DNA of 64,000 nucleotides from Closterium sp. NIES-65 (GCA_948144175.1 CANXME010002558.1:124001-188000); one strand, 5' to 3'; shown: positions 23,523 to 34,122, numbered from the stretch's first letter. Translations and numbers: made by a program. Notes: a model not told the origin generated them from the letters alone.

Positions 23523-23574
23523 CTTGGTATCAGAGCCTGGTTGCACGCGATATTTCTCGACTGTTTAAACCAAC
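23523..23574 (+). repeat. second copy of gypsy leader (PBS) downstream of the 3' LTR
   Basis: CTTGGTATCAGAGCCTGG and the following 35 bases align with the leader after the 5' LTR (4197-4250) and with the leader of G (minus strand, 33698 leftward). A 3' LTR should be followed by host DNA, not by a primer-binding site. Either this LTR also served a second element whose body is lost, or tandem elements recombined. Confidence 0.7.
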
Positions 23575-24184
23575 TGGTAAAGCCAGCAGCAAAAATAGTG
23601 ACCCAAGGACCAGCTTGAAAGAGTGCTAAAATTTTGGGGGCAGACTGACAAGTATGCACTGTTTCAAAGAGAGTGGTTATACAAATCGAGCACATCTGAT
23701 TGGTTCCCGCCAACCAAAAAATTAACCAACCCAGTAGGTCAGGTGTCGCATCTCATTTTTTTAAGCCGCCCAACCATAGCACTGCGATCGTTTTGTCACG
23801 TCCAAACGATCTAGGGCCAGCTTTCCTTTCAACTTGGGATTGGGTGAACTACTAAATCTTCCACTCCTTTGCACCTGCTCCTTAGTTGTGCGTAGCTTCT
23901 GTAGCCATATAACTCTGCAATTAGGTTGCTGTTACCGCAATTTAGACGCGTAGTAACTAGAGGGCATGGTTGCGTACTACTTCTGCCGTTTCGATCGTCC
24001 TCTCCCCCCTCTCCCATCCCATCTCGCTCATCCTCCCGTTGTGATATCAGTCGTGCCGTCTGTCCCGTCGCATCGCGATCATGTCGTCCATTCCGTAGCC
24101 CTCCCATTTATCTCCCCTTGCTACCCATCGCCCCGGTTATCTCCTCTCGTTGTCCGCTGCCTCGTTTATCGTGGCGCCGTTCCC
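23575..24184. other. unassigned DNA between gypsy B and minisatellites
   Basis: Lower-GC sequence with no recognisable gene, LTR or RNA. From about 23995 it becomes C/T-rich and passes into the 55-bp repeats. Open frames here (the longest being 23966-24895 on plus) are proline/serine-rich and driven by the repeats. Confidence 0.5.
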
Positions 24185-24440
24185 TCGCCTTCGATGTCCC
24201 CGTTTCTTCCCGTCGCCTCACGATCTCCCCTCTCTCCCCTCGCCTTCGATGTCCCCGTTCCTTCCCGTCGCCTCACGATCTCCCCCCTCTCTCCTCACGT
24301 TCGATGTCCCCGTTCCTTCCCGTCGCCTCACGATCTCCCCTCTCTCCCCTCGCCTTCGATGTCCCCGTTCCTTCCCGTCGCCTCACGATCTCCCCTCTCT
24401 CCCCTTGCCTTCGATGCCCCCCCTTCCTTCCCGTCGCCCC
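24185..24440. repeat. 55-bp minisatellite, about 4.5 copies
   Basis: Units start at 24185, 24240, 24295, 24350 and 24405 (the last partial), an exact 55-bp period. The core is TCGATGTCCCCGTTCCTTCC followed by CGTCGCCTCACGATCTCCC. The units differ at only a few sites, so the array is recent or homogenised. Confidence 0.93.
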
Positions 24441-24501
24441 TCCATGCCCGTCGTCTAAGTGTTCGTGATCCCTTTCCCTTCGCCTCTGCGCTCTCCCTCC
24501 C

Positions 24502-24730
24502 GTTGCCCTTGCAATCTCCCTTCCCATCCCGTCGCCCTTGCAATCTCCCTTCCCATCCCATCGCCCTTGCAATATCCCTTCCCATCCCGTCGCCCTTGCA
24601 ATCTCCCTTCCTGTCCCATTGCCCTTGCAATCTCCCTTCCCATCCCGTCGCCCTTGCGACCCCCCTTCCAATCCCGTCGCCCTTGCAATCTCCCGTCCCA
24701 TCCCGTCGCCCTTGCAATCTCCCTTCTTTC
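24502..24730. repeat. 29-bp minisatellite, about 8 copies
   Basis: Units of 29 bp start at 24502, 24531, 24560, 24589, 24618 and onward, based on GTCGCCCTTGCAATCTCCC plus TTCCCATCCC. It lies 62 bp downstream of the 55-bp array. The two units share a CCCGTCGCC core, so the second array may have arisen from part of the first. Confidence 0.93.
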
Positions 24731-25329
24731 TATTCATTCGCATCACCTCGTGGTTTTTTCTCCACTACTCCCCGTTATCGCACCTCTCCAAGGCCTCAAG
24801 TCCAAGGCAGCACATTGCTTAGAGATCTACTAGCCCTCATCACGTTCACAAACTTCCACTCTCATCACGTACATGTGTGTTTGCTTGGGATTTAGCGTGA
24901 GTTGTTGCTACATGCGAGTTTGGCCAAGTATTGGCTCAAGTGAATTCTGGAGTGCACGTCGCACAGCTTTGCGCCAAATTCGCACATGTACATGTGGGAG
25001 AATCAGGCTGCCAATCACAATTGAGAAAGAACTTTCATTCCTGCTCCACTACGAAACCAGTCTGATGGTCGAAAAAACAAAGTCACGGCACTTCCAACTT
25101 CCCAAAACGATACACCCATTTATTCGTTTGATGCACCCGCGATTGTGCCACCAGCTCGGTACGTTCACATAGAAGGTTGAGAGCGATGCGTTTATGTAAC
25201 ATAGAATCGATTCACACGCGTGATCAGTTCAGCATTGAATTGCTAAACGTTGAAAAAAATTGGTGGCAGAGCACTACAGTTGCACGCATTCGCTCTAAAG
25301 ACTAACAGAATGTTATCTTTGTTCTCTAG
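24731..25329. other. unassigned low-GC DNA
   Basis: About 600 bp of unique-looking, lower-GC sequence. I see no long reading frame, motif, LTR or RNA gene. It ends at the scrap of copia leader that begins near 25330. Confidence 0.5.
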
Positions 25330-25574
25330 GGGCCTGGAAAGGGCGGCAAAAAGCGCGCCTCGGGCAGGAGCGATTGGCGCTCCGGTCAGAAGGGAAGTTT
25401 TCAGTGGTGGGCCCAAGGTAGCGTTCCCACTAGGGAACCTGCTCTATACCATGTGAAGAATGAGGGATGAATGAACTAGCAAGCAGGTGGGTAAGTAGGA
25501 AAACCTAGAAGTGTTGTACCCCATATTGTCTACCCCACTATAGCCTACACAGACAATAGTAAAAGAGTTTGACA
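25330..25574 (-). mobile_element. copia scrap: 5' LTR plus leader only
   Basis: The plus-strand segment 25452-25574 (TGTGAAGAATGA...GTTTGACA) matches the LTR of copia D. Leftward, GGGAACCTGCTCTATACC and a GGGCCC-containing stretch match the D leader at 12290-12388. No minisatellite, gag or second LTR follows. It is a minus-strand copy of the same family of which only the first part of the leader and the 5' LTR remain. It abuts the gypsy G remnant at about 25575. Confidence 0.8.
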
Positions 25575-25656
25575 GTTGCCGCACCATATACGAACTATTT
25601 ATTGGCTCAAATCGTTAAAATAAGGCTACTCGAAACCGCGCCCATGACCCTTCGCC

Positions 25657-25879
25657 TCAGATTTCACTACTGTAGATCCATTCCAGTGCCAGGCCGCCTA
25701 ACAGTGTCTTTGCGAGCCGAATAAGCATCGCGTCATATCTCGGGGTCGTGCATCCAACGTCATCGAGGTAAATTTCATATGTAGCGATAAATCTACGGAT
25801 GTTGGTGCCCTTCGTGCTAGGATCGAATGCCTCCGGCAGCCTTAGTCGCGCTTCGAGATTCACTGTAGCTAATGCCACT
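25657..25879 (-). pseudogene. gypsy G gag segment
   Basis: The minus-strand frame reads MALATVNLEARLRLPEAF, then IRRFIATYEIYLDDVGC and LALEWIYSSE. It corresponds to the B gag segment starting at 4568 (MALPTPNVKVARPRLPEAF). It is truncated on its left side. The 80 bp to 25575 carry nothing recognisable. Confidence 0.82.
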
Positions 25880-26010
25880 TGTGAAGCAAGGAAAACAGGA
25901 ATGAAATGACTAAGTCAGAGTTGGGTACAAATACAACCCTAGAAAGCTGTACCCCATATGTGCTACCCCACTATAGCCTACAAACATGCATCAGCTATGA
26001 TAATCTGACA
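25880..26010 (-). repeat. 3' LTR of copia E
   Basis: 131 bp, TGTGAAGCAAGG...ATAATCTGACA in plus reading, identical to 33217-33347. The adjacent CACCCCCATAGG is the polypurine tract on the minus strand. CCACT precedes it. Confidence 0.95.
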
Positions 26011-26221
26011 CACCCCCATAGGCAAAGTGGGGGAGAACAAGGGGTCACAAGACCAATCAAGCAAAGCAAAGCAAATCAAGCTCAGGGTGGATCACAACGT
26101 CACCACACAGTCCGAGCACAAGAGCAGGGCCAGAGGCCAGTTCACATGCAGGAGTACAGACATATATATAAAACTAGACAAGCAAGAGCAGGTATATATA
26201 TATGTCACAGTACAAGTGAAG

Positions 26222-29200
26222 TCAAGAGGAGAGCAAGTGAGGCAAGACAGGCACAAGACCCAGCTGGGTGCAAAAGCGCTGATGGTCACAAGGCGCGAGT
26301 GCCTTGGTGAACACATCAGCAGTGTTGGCCTCAGAGGCCACGTACGCAAGTCGCAACTGACCACGCTGCTGCAGCTCACGAGCAAGGAAGTAGCGGAGAG
26401 CAATGTGCTTCGTTCTGTGCTCCAAGCGCTGCTCTCGACACAAGGCCAGCATGGCCTTGTTGTCTACGTACAGCACTGGAGGAGAACGAGGCGGCTCTCC
26501 AAGGTCAGTCAGCAGGTAGGTGAGCCAGCGAAGCTCCTGTGCAGCCATGGCCCCGGCGTAGATCTCAGCCTCACAACTGGAGCCGAGAACCGAAGACGAG
26601 CGAGTAGACCGCCACGAGACAGAGCCGGAACCAAGGCTGAAGGTGTAACCCTGTGACGACCGCTGCGTAGCCTGGTCGTCAGCCCAAGAAGCGTCCGCGT
26701 GGCCGGTAAGGACCACTGGACTCCGCCCTCCAAGCACTAGCCCCATGCCCGACGTGCTGCACAGGTAGCGCAATACCCTCTTCGCTGCAGCCATGTGCTC
26801 CGGTCTGTGTCTCCCAGGAGCAACATAGCGAGCAAGAATGCTCAGAGGGTATGCAAGGTCAGGTCGTGCGCAGGTCATCAGGTACATGAGGCAGCCAACA
26901 AGCTCTGCATACGGACCACTCGACTCTACGGACTCATCCGAAGGCAGAGCTGAGAGTGAGTGGCGAGTAGGCAGAGGAGTGGCCTGAGGCGAGGAGTACG
27001 TGAAGCCGAAGCGCTGAAGGACCTGCTGCACCATGTGTGACTGAGTCAAGGTAATGGTGCGGCGTGCTCTGTCCCGAGTGATCTGCAAGCCAAGGTAGCT
27101 GCGCAGTTCACCCAGGTCTGTGCACGTGTGTCTCTTCAGCAGCTCGGACTTCACGTAGGCGAGTCCAGCAGTGTCTGCTGTGGCAAAGACCAAGTCGTCG
27201 ACGTACACGAGGATGTAGAACGGCGGCAGGGAAGTGTCGGTGCGAAGAAACAGCGACGGGTCAGCAGTAGAAGGAGCAAACCCAAGAGCCGCAAGCGTAG
27301 TCCTCAGTGTGTCGTGCCACTCACGCGGTGCCTGGCGGAGACCGTAGACTGGCCGTCGGAGGCTCCACTGGGTGCCAGGAGGGAAAGTCCCAGTGAAGCC
27401 AGGTGGACGGCGCAGCCAGATCTCCTCGTGCAGGCTACCCTGCAAGAACGCAGTGCTGAAGTCGAGAGAGTGAAGCTCGTAGTCGCGCTGAGCGGCTATG
27501 TGCAGCAGCACCCGAAGAGTAGTCATCTTCGGGGTGGGAGAGAAGGTCTGAAAGTAGTCAACTCCCTGCCGCTGACTGAAGCCACGAGCAACGTACCGTG
27601 CCTTGAAGACAGGTGGAGAGCCCGGCGGCCGCTTCACCCTGAAGATCCACATGCCACTGACGATGTTCGCCCCAGGAGGGGGAACCGCGTCAACGTAGGT
27701 GCCTATGGACTTCCAGAAAGCCATCTCTGCATCCATAGCTGCCTGCCACTGAGAGGAGTAGGGACCCTCTACGGCCTCCGCGTAAGAACGCGGAGTCGGG
27801 ATGTCTAGTGCATCCGGGTCTCCCTCAGGGGCAAGCAGTATAGACGTCAGATGAGGTGAAGCAGCCGCTAGACACTGTAACTCCTCCTGCCTGTCCTCTA
27901 GGACGTCCGTGCCAAGAGCACACTCACCCCCGACGGACGGAGGACAGACAGACGCAGACTCAGCAACAAGACGAGCAGCGTAGTCGAGACGACAGCGAGC
28001 AGCAAAGTCGACGAGCTCAGCGACTAGAGCAGACGCAGCAGTGGACTCAAAAGAGGGGTCAGTGACGACAGTAGCAAGCAGACGCGTGACAGTAGGACTG
28101 GCAGCACGAAGAGAGTCCGACCCAAGGTCGGCAAGCGCAGGAAGAGAGGACTCAGGAGGAGAAGGCAAAGGGGCACGCAGAGGAGCAGTGGACGGACGCA
28201 AAGACATCCGGTGCGTGCCAGGGACAGGAGGAGGACGCTGACGCGAACTGCGACCACTAGCGCGAGCAGTGCGAACAGGCGACGCGGGACGAGACGCAGG
28301 CTCACGACGCTCAGCAAGACCTCCAGTAGGACCAGTGTAAGGAGAGGGAGCAGGCAGTGGAGAGGAAGGCTCCAGCAGGGACTGCGACTGGACAGGCGGT
28401 GGACCCTCTACTGGAGGAGAAAGACCAAGAACGTGCTGCAGGAGCGGAACGAAGTACGGCCGAGGCCGCGCGGCAGCTCCAGACGCAGCAGGGACAGCAC
28501 CAGCACCCTCAGCGACAACACCAGCGCCACCCACACCTCCAGCGGCAGGACCAACAGCAGTAGGCTCAGCACCAGCGCCCTCAGCAGCTCCAGCTCCAGG
28601 AGGACCCGCAGGTCCAGCAGCTCCGGGACCGGCAGCACCCGCACCCTCGACGGTCGAAGAAGCTCCCGCTCTAGCTCCAGCAGCACCTCCAGACTCAGCA
28701 GCACGCCTCCAGCGGCGAGCGAACCACTCGCGCAGCTCCTGTGGAGAGAGGGGCTCCCGGCGAGACGCAGCAGCAGGAGAAACCCCAGGCTCAGCAGCTC
28801 CAGACGCAGCACCCCCAGGCTCAGCAGCTCCCAGCTCAGCACCCCCAGGCTCAGCAGCTCCCGACCCAGCACCCCCAGACCCAGCACCTCCAGGCACAGC
28901 ACCCCTCGGCTCAGCACCCCCAGGCTCCGCACCCTCCGCAGTAGCACCCTCAGTCCCAGCACCCCCAGTAGTAGCACCCCCAGGCTCAGCACCCCCGCGC
29001 ACAGCACCCCCAGAGTCAGCACCCCCAGGCTCAGCACCCGCAGCAGCACCAGAGTCACCAGTAACCTCGACCGGGTCAACGGCGTCTACCTGGGAGACAC
29101 CTGAGGGGGCAGGAACTTGAGGGGGGAGGGGGTCTACCGGGGGGGGAACCGGCACAAGGAAGTCCGGGGGAGGGGGGAGGGAAGGAGTGCGGTAGGGGAA

Positions 29201-32125
29201 GAGACGGTAGAAGGGGACTGACTCGTCGAACGTGACGTCCTGGGAGGACAGAACACGACGAGAGGAGGGGTGGTAAAACTGCCACCCTGGGGCGTCAGTG
29301 GGGAAGCCAAGGAAGACACAGGGAGCAGCACGAGGGGACAGCTTGTCCGCAGACAAGTCGCGGACAAACGCCCGAGATCCCCAGACACGGAACACAGACG
29401 CATCGCCAACCTTCCCCGTCCACAGCAAGGCTGGGGACATCGCAGGCCGAGAGACCCGGGGGTGAAGGTTGAGCTGATGCGCCGCGTACCTCACCGCAAA
29501 CGGCCACAGAAAATGGGGGGCAGCCGCATGCATCATGGACGTACGAGCGACATCCATGACCATACCAATGCGGCGCTCAGCAATCCCATTTTGCTGTGGT
29601 GAGTCCGGAAGCGTGAAGGTCTGGCGGATCCCCCGTGCACGACAGTAGTCCCGCAGAAGGCGAGAAGAGAACTCTCCGCCTCTATCAGAGTGCAGACGCA
29701 GAACAGGAAAGTCCGAGCCGAAGCTCTTCCTGAGCTGGAGACGAGCCTCGCGGATCCAGTCGATCAGCACCTCAGTGACCGCACCCTTGCTGCGCAAGGG
29801 GAGGACTGTGGTGTAACGCGAGTAGTCGTCAACCACCAACAGGAAGTAGCGCTCGTAACCCTGCCCACGGACGGGGGCTGGGCCCCACACATCCATGTGA
29901 AGCGTCTACAGGGGAGCCTCTGTCGGGGGGAAGTGGGAGGAGTGAGGAGTAGCCCGGAGGCGACCCTCGACACAGGGGACACAGGAAGGTCCTGGCCCGG
30001 AGGGGAGAGGAGGGAGAGACCGGGGAAGACCAGAGACAAGGACACGGGAAGCCATGCTCCGAAGACGGGGCAAGGAGGGGTGGCCAAGACGGTGGTGCCA
30101 CAGGAGAGTCTCGTGAGACAGGAGGCGACAAGAACAGGGGGCAGACTCAGGACCTGACCGGGACGCAGCAGCAAGCACCTGACCCGACGCAGCCACCTGA
30201 CCAGACGCAGGGACAGGAGGAGACTCAACAGTCAGGGTGTAGAGACTCGACCCCGGCCGACGCGAGAACGTGGCCAGGTGTCGGCCTGTGCGTGCCTCCG
30301 TGCAGTGGGTCACCCGCTGACTCGCAGGAGTGAACTGGTGAACCCCCACATCCTGCAGGTCCGCTCCACTCACCAAGTTCGTAGAGAACGAGGGAAGGTA
30401 CAGACCCGACAGGGTGCCCGAAGGGGCAGCCGGACACGGGAGGACAGTGGAGAAGTGAGACAGGACAGGACCCCCAGAGGGGTCAGCAAGGGAGACCGCA
30501 ACCGGCCGGCCGAGCGGCGTAAGGGTAGTGCGGTCTCGAAAGAAGGAGCGAGAAGCTCCGGAGTCAAGTGTGAAAGTGAGGGAGGACGAGGACGACGCAG
30601 TACCTGAGAGCGCAGTCTCACCAGTACCTGAGAGCACAGACGCACTGGCACCTAGAGCAGCAGCCTCACAAGCACCTAGCGCAGCAGTACCAATGCCCGG
30701 GTCGGGCTGGAAACAACGGTAACCCTCATTCTCCTCACTATAATCCACAACATACATAGCAGCAAGGATAGCATCAAAATCAAGATCAAAGATCGCTACA
30801 CCAGCCCTGAGAAGCTCATCCCAGCGAGGGATCTCACTAGCCCCAGGGAACTGCTGACGCCAAGCGTCCGTCAGGCGGCCAAAGCAGCGCTGGGTGGCGT
30901 GGGCACCCCCACACTGCTCACCCGCGCGGTCGCCGGAACGAAGAACGTAGGTGCAGGGACCAGTACCCCCACCCCTCTGACGCCCAGCGTACCACTCACG
31001 AAGCTGCTGAGGCGGAGGGATGTCCCGCGAGCGCTGCTGCTGCTGCCGCTGCGAGCGCTGGCCACCACCACCGCCGCTACGCTGCTGGGTACCACCTCGA
31101 CCAGCTCCACCTCCTCCACCACCACCGCCTCCTCCGCTGCCGCCTCCACCGCCTCCACCTCCTCCGCCTCCACCACCGCCGCTGCCTCCACCACCACCGC
31201 TGGCACCACTACCACCGTCTCCGCCACTGCTGCCACCACCACCACCACTCCCGCCACTAGTCCCGCCGCCACCCCCACTCCCTCCGCCGCCACCGCCGCC
31301 ACCGCCACCGCTCCCTCCAGCTCCACCCGCGCCCTTGCCCCCCTTGCCCTTGCTGGAGCGACGTCTCCCACTAGGGGCAAACGCCGCGCCGACCGACTCA
31401 AGACCGAGCAGGTCGGCAGCAGCAGCAGAGGCAACAGAGGGCAGCAAGGGGGAAGGAGAGCACCCCTCAAAGATGGGGGTGCGAGGGTCACCACGAGAAG
31501 CACCTACAGCGACTATGCTCTTCTCCGCTGCGAGGAGGGCCTTCTCGAGGAGGTCGACGGTGAGGGTGGTGGGACAGACTGCGAGAAAGTGGTCCCTGAC
31601 GACGCGAAGGGAGTCAGGGAGGCGCGCGACTACGTAGTAGAGAGCGATGTACATGGGGGGGGGGTTCTTAGCGCAGAACTCAGCAGGAAGGGCGGCGCGG
31701 TAGCGAGTGTCACTAGTGCGGAGGTGCGTAATGAGGTCAGCGACAGTGGGAAAGGCAGAGAAGTCAGGAAAGAGGTAGGGAAGCATGAGACGGCTCAGTG
31801 CAGCAGTGGCAGGGGAGGAGTAGCGCGCAACTACAGCGTCGTACAAGGTCTGAGCACTCTTGTACTGACTAAAGTGCGCACGCTCAGAGGTAGGGAGGTG
31901 GCGACGCACAGCAAGACGTGCAGCAGCATCGCGGGTGGCCCACTTAGAGCGGACAGCGGGATCAGCATCAGCAGCAGGAGCAGGAGAGGCGCCAGAGGTG
32001 AGGTCAAAGAGAGAAAGGTCGTCAGCCCTGTCGCACTGTAAGATCAGGTGCAGGTCCTCTAACCAGACCTCAAAATCAATGGCGCGACCCTCAGCGTCAA
32101 AAGCTAGGACACTAGGGGTAGCCAT
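26222..32125 (-). pseudogene. gag-pol coding region of copia E (almost whole)
   Basis: Gag starts MATPSVLAFDAEGRAIDFEVW at 32125 and has a UBN2-like capsid segment to about 31650. A Gly-rich tract covers about 31050-31340. The knuckle C-x13-C-x3-H-x4-C is at 30884-30955 and protease LDSGASRSFF near 30540-30570. Integrase includes HHRLGHPS (about 30090), HSDRGGEF (about 29680) and QQNGIAERR (about 29580). The linker has GGAEP-type repeats at 28780-29045. RT covers about 26950-27790, with YVDD near 27200. RNase H (GHADASWADD, SSCEAEIYA, YVDNKAMLAL) ends at 26222. I start gag at 32125 rather than at the upstream in-frame ATG because MATPSVLAF is conserved in C and D. About one break is present. 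Confidence 0.9.
28780..29045 (-). repeat. 15-bp repeat (GGAEP type) in linker of copia E
   Basis: On plus the unit is CTCAGCACCCCCAGG. In the minus-strand frame it reads GGAEP, GAAEP and GGATT pentapeptides. It has the same position and register as the repeats in A at 736-996, but the order of variants differs, so the array has been reshuffled since the copies parted. Confidence 0.85.
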
Positions 32126-32214
32126 GGCGACGACAGCGACGCAGTGCAAGCAGTAGGGAAAGAGCTCGCAGTGTCAGTGGGACTGTGCTCACCAGGCAGG
32201 GCAGGTCGTGCAGC

Positions 32215-33065
32215 TATGCAGAAAGGCGGCTCAGCGACCGGGCGGCTCGGGTGCACAGCGGCTCGGCTCCCGGGCGGCTCGGCGGCTGGGCGGCTCGGGC
32301 GCAGGGCGGCTCGGCTCCCGGGCGGCTCGGCGGCTGGGCGGCTCGGGTGCAGGGCGGCTCGGCTCCCGGGCGGCTCGGCGGCAGGGCGGCTCGGGTCCCG
32401 GGCGGCTCGGCGTTGGGCGGCTCGGCTCCCGGGCGGTTCGGCTGATGGGGCGGCTCGGCCGGGAGATGCAGGGGCGGGGCCGTCAGGTGCAGCGGCGAGT
32501 CGACCTGTGCAGTGGCGGGCCGGCAGGTGCAGCGGCGGGCCGGCAAGTGCAGCGGCTGGCCGGCAGGTGCAGCGGCGGGCCGGCAGGTGCAGGCGGCGGG
32601 CCGTAGGGTGCAGCGGCGGGCCGTAGGGTGCCGCGGCGGGCCGGCAGGTGCAGCGGCGGGGCCGTCAGGTGAAGCGGCGGGCCGCTGGGTGCAGCGGCGG
32701 GCCGGCAGGTGCAGCGGCGGGCCGGCAGGAGCAGCGGCGGGCCGGCAGGAGCAGCGGCGGGGCCGTCAGGTGAGGCGGCGGGCCGGCAGGAGCAGCGGCG
32801 GGCCGACAGGAGCAGCGGCGGGGCCGTCAGAGGCGGCGGGCCGTAAGGTGCAGCGGCGGGCCGTAGGGTGCAGCGGCGGGGCCGTCAGAGGCGGCGGCGG
32901 GGCCGCGGCAGTAGAGGCGGGGCCGCGTCAGGGGAGGCGGCGGGGCCGCGTCAGGGGAGGCGGCGGGGCCGCGTCAGGGGAGGCGGCGGGGCCGCGTCAG
33001 GGGAGGCGGCGGGGCCGCGTCAAGCAGGCGGCGGGGCCGCGATCAGGAGAGGTGGCGGGGCCGCG
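32215..33065 (-). repeat. GC-rich minisatellites in the leader of copia E
   Basis: There are three sub-arrays: GGCGGCTCGGCTCCCGGGC-type units (32220-32460), 20-bp GGGCCGGCAGGTGCAGCGGC units (about 32510-32890), and 22-bp units with GGGGAGGCGGCGGGGCCGCG (about 32930-33020). They sit between the primer-binding site and gag. The units differ from those of C and D although the flanking gag and LTR are closely related. Confidence 0.88.
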
Positions 33066-33112
33066 TCTGAGGGACAGCGGGGCCGCGAGGGAAAAGGCAA
33101 CCCGAGGGGTCG

Positions 33113-33114
<2 letters not shown>

Positions 33115-33145
<31 letters not shown>
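33115..33145. repeat. A31 homopolymer in copia E leader
   Basis: Thirty-one consecutive A on plus (T on the sense strand). Shorter runs occupy the same place in D (about 12328-12336), C (about 21664-21671) and J (T-run near 56217-56225), always next to a GGGCCC box. Confidence 0.95.
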
Positions 33146-33149
<4 letters not shown>

Positions 33150-33216
33150 GCGCCTCGGGGCGCGCTTCGGCGGGCCCTAAAAAAAACGGTCCTAAGGCAG
33201 GACCCGCTCTATACCA

Positions 33217-33347
33217 TGTGAAGCAAGGAAAACAGGAATGAAATGACTAAGTCAGAGTTGGGTACAAATACAACCCTAGAAAGCTGTACCCCATATGTGC
33301 TACCCCACTATAGCCTACAAACATGCATCAGCTATGATAATCTGACA
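33217..33347 (-). repeat. 5' LTR of copia E
   Basis: 131 bp, identical to 25880-26010 and followed by CCACT at 33348-33352. Inward on the minus strand is TGGTATAGAGCGGGTCC, the diverged primer-binding site. Confidence 0.95.
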
Positions 33348-33352
33348 CCACT

Positions 33353-33698
33353 GTCACAGGTTGAAATATTGGTGTCGCTGCTGCCATCGCTGTTGCATTC
33401 GCTGCTGTTGTGGCGGCTGCTGACTGGTTCACAACTAACGTCTCTAGTCGTTGAAGCGTCGCGCGAGTCTGCTCCTGTTCGGCGCGTAGTGCGGCGAGTT
33501 CCTGTACGGAGTTGTCGCCTTGCCCCTCCATGCCTGTCATGCTAGTTCAGAAACTGGTTCAAGGGGGACTTAAAGATTTACGCGGAACTCATTTCACGTA
33601 CCCGAATTGGCGCTTTTGTCGTTGTTCAGGCGTTTTTTCAAAGGCTGGGGCTTTAGCGGTTGAAGAACTTTGCGTGTAAACGAGCTGTGATTACCAAG
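33353..33698 (-). pseudogene. gypsy G gag N-terminus and leader
   Basis: The minus-strand frame from 33540 starts MTGMEGQGDNSVQELAALR and continues EQTRATLQRLETLVVNQSA, parallel to B at 4356 (MKGMEGQGDN...). Between 33541 and 33698 lies the untranslated leader. Next to the LTR it reads (minus) CTTGGTAATCACAGCTCG, the primer-binding region matching 4197-4214. Confidence 0.82.
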
Positions 33699-34122
33699 TG
33701 TGAGGAGCGAAGGATCGAGCTCAGATTTTACTAATGAATCCTGATTACAACTTAGTGGCTATTTATAGGCACGAAAGAAGGCAGGTAATACAGGGGTTAC
33801 TATAAGGTACCGGTGTTAACAGGAATGGAGTGTTAGCCCCGCCCTCGCTTGGGCAACGCCGACAACTTGGTCGGATGTACGGGAGTAGCAGCCGACCGTT
33901 CACAATGGGAGAGCTGCTCGACAGGCATCGTCGAGCTGCAGGGGACTGCTGTGGTGCTGTTGTCGACCAGGGAGCTTGACAGCTACAACTGACTAGTCTA
34001 GGCGACGGGTAGGCCGTCAACCAGGAGGGGCAGTTCGACCGGGAGGTCTCTGTCGACCTGCAGCTCGACCGGGAGGTCTCCGTCGACCTGCATCTCGATC
34101 AGGGGGTCTCCGTCGACCTGCA
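33699..34122 (-). repeat. 5' LTR of gypsy G (outer end not seen)
   Basis: On the minus strand it ends CGCTCCTCACA directly before the primer-binding region. It has a TATAAATA at 33760-33767 and shares TCTGAGCTCGATCCT with the B LTR. Its outer part is GTCGAC-rich and includes a stretch (about 33815-33895) related to the dispersed repeats at 45690-46556 and 63203-63840. Copia F begins at 34123, so the true outer end is unknown. Confidence 0.7.
34031..34120. repeat. 30-bp tandem repeat, three copies
   Basis: Three exact-length 30-bp units at 34031, 34061 and 34091, with core TCGACCGGGAGGTCTC then CGTCGACCTGCA. They end directly at the 5' LTR of copia F. Confidence 0.92.

Larger units (their letters stand above)
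25880..33347 (-). mobile_element. Ty1/copia element E, nearly whole and very young
   Basis: Minus-strand element of 7,468 bp with 131-bp LTRs at 25880-26010 and 33217-33347. They are identical at every position I compared, and the 5-bp duplication CCACT is perfect (25875-25879 and 33348-33352). Parts from the 5' end (right): LTR, initiator-Met-like primer-binding site TGGTATAGAGCGGGTCC, A31 run, GC-rich minisatellites, gag from 32125, Gly-rich tract, knuckle, protease, integrase, linker, RT, RNase H, polypurine tract and LTR. It looks almost whole, with about one break in the coding region. Identical LTRs mean a very recent insertion. Confidence 0.96.
25657..34122 (-). mobile_element. Ty3/gypsy element G remnant, with copia E nested in gag
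   Basis: Visible parts on the minus strand are an LTR (33699 rightward), a primer-binding site and leader (about 33600-33698), the gag N-terminus (33353-33540), copia E (25880-33347), and gag continued (25657-25879). The gag pieces are closely related to those of B. PR, RT, IN and the 3' LTR are absent, so most of the element is gone, and the rest is broken. Copia E landed exactly within gag with a CCACT duplication, so G is older than E. Confidence 0.8.

Noticed and set aside
24185-24730. CRISPR-like regular repeats
   Set aside because: Units are contiguous tandem repeats without unique spacers, in a eukaryotic context; this is a minisatellite.
23966-24895. 309-residue Pro/Ser-rich plus-strand frame
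   Set aside because: It spans two minisatellites and has equivalents in other frames; no domain, no start context and no intron signals support a gene.
32185-33180. Plus-strand Gly/Arg-rich frames
   Set aside because: They are antisense to copia E and lie in its leader minisatellites.
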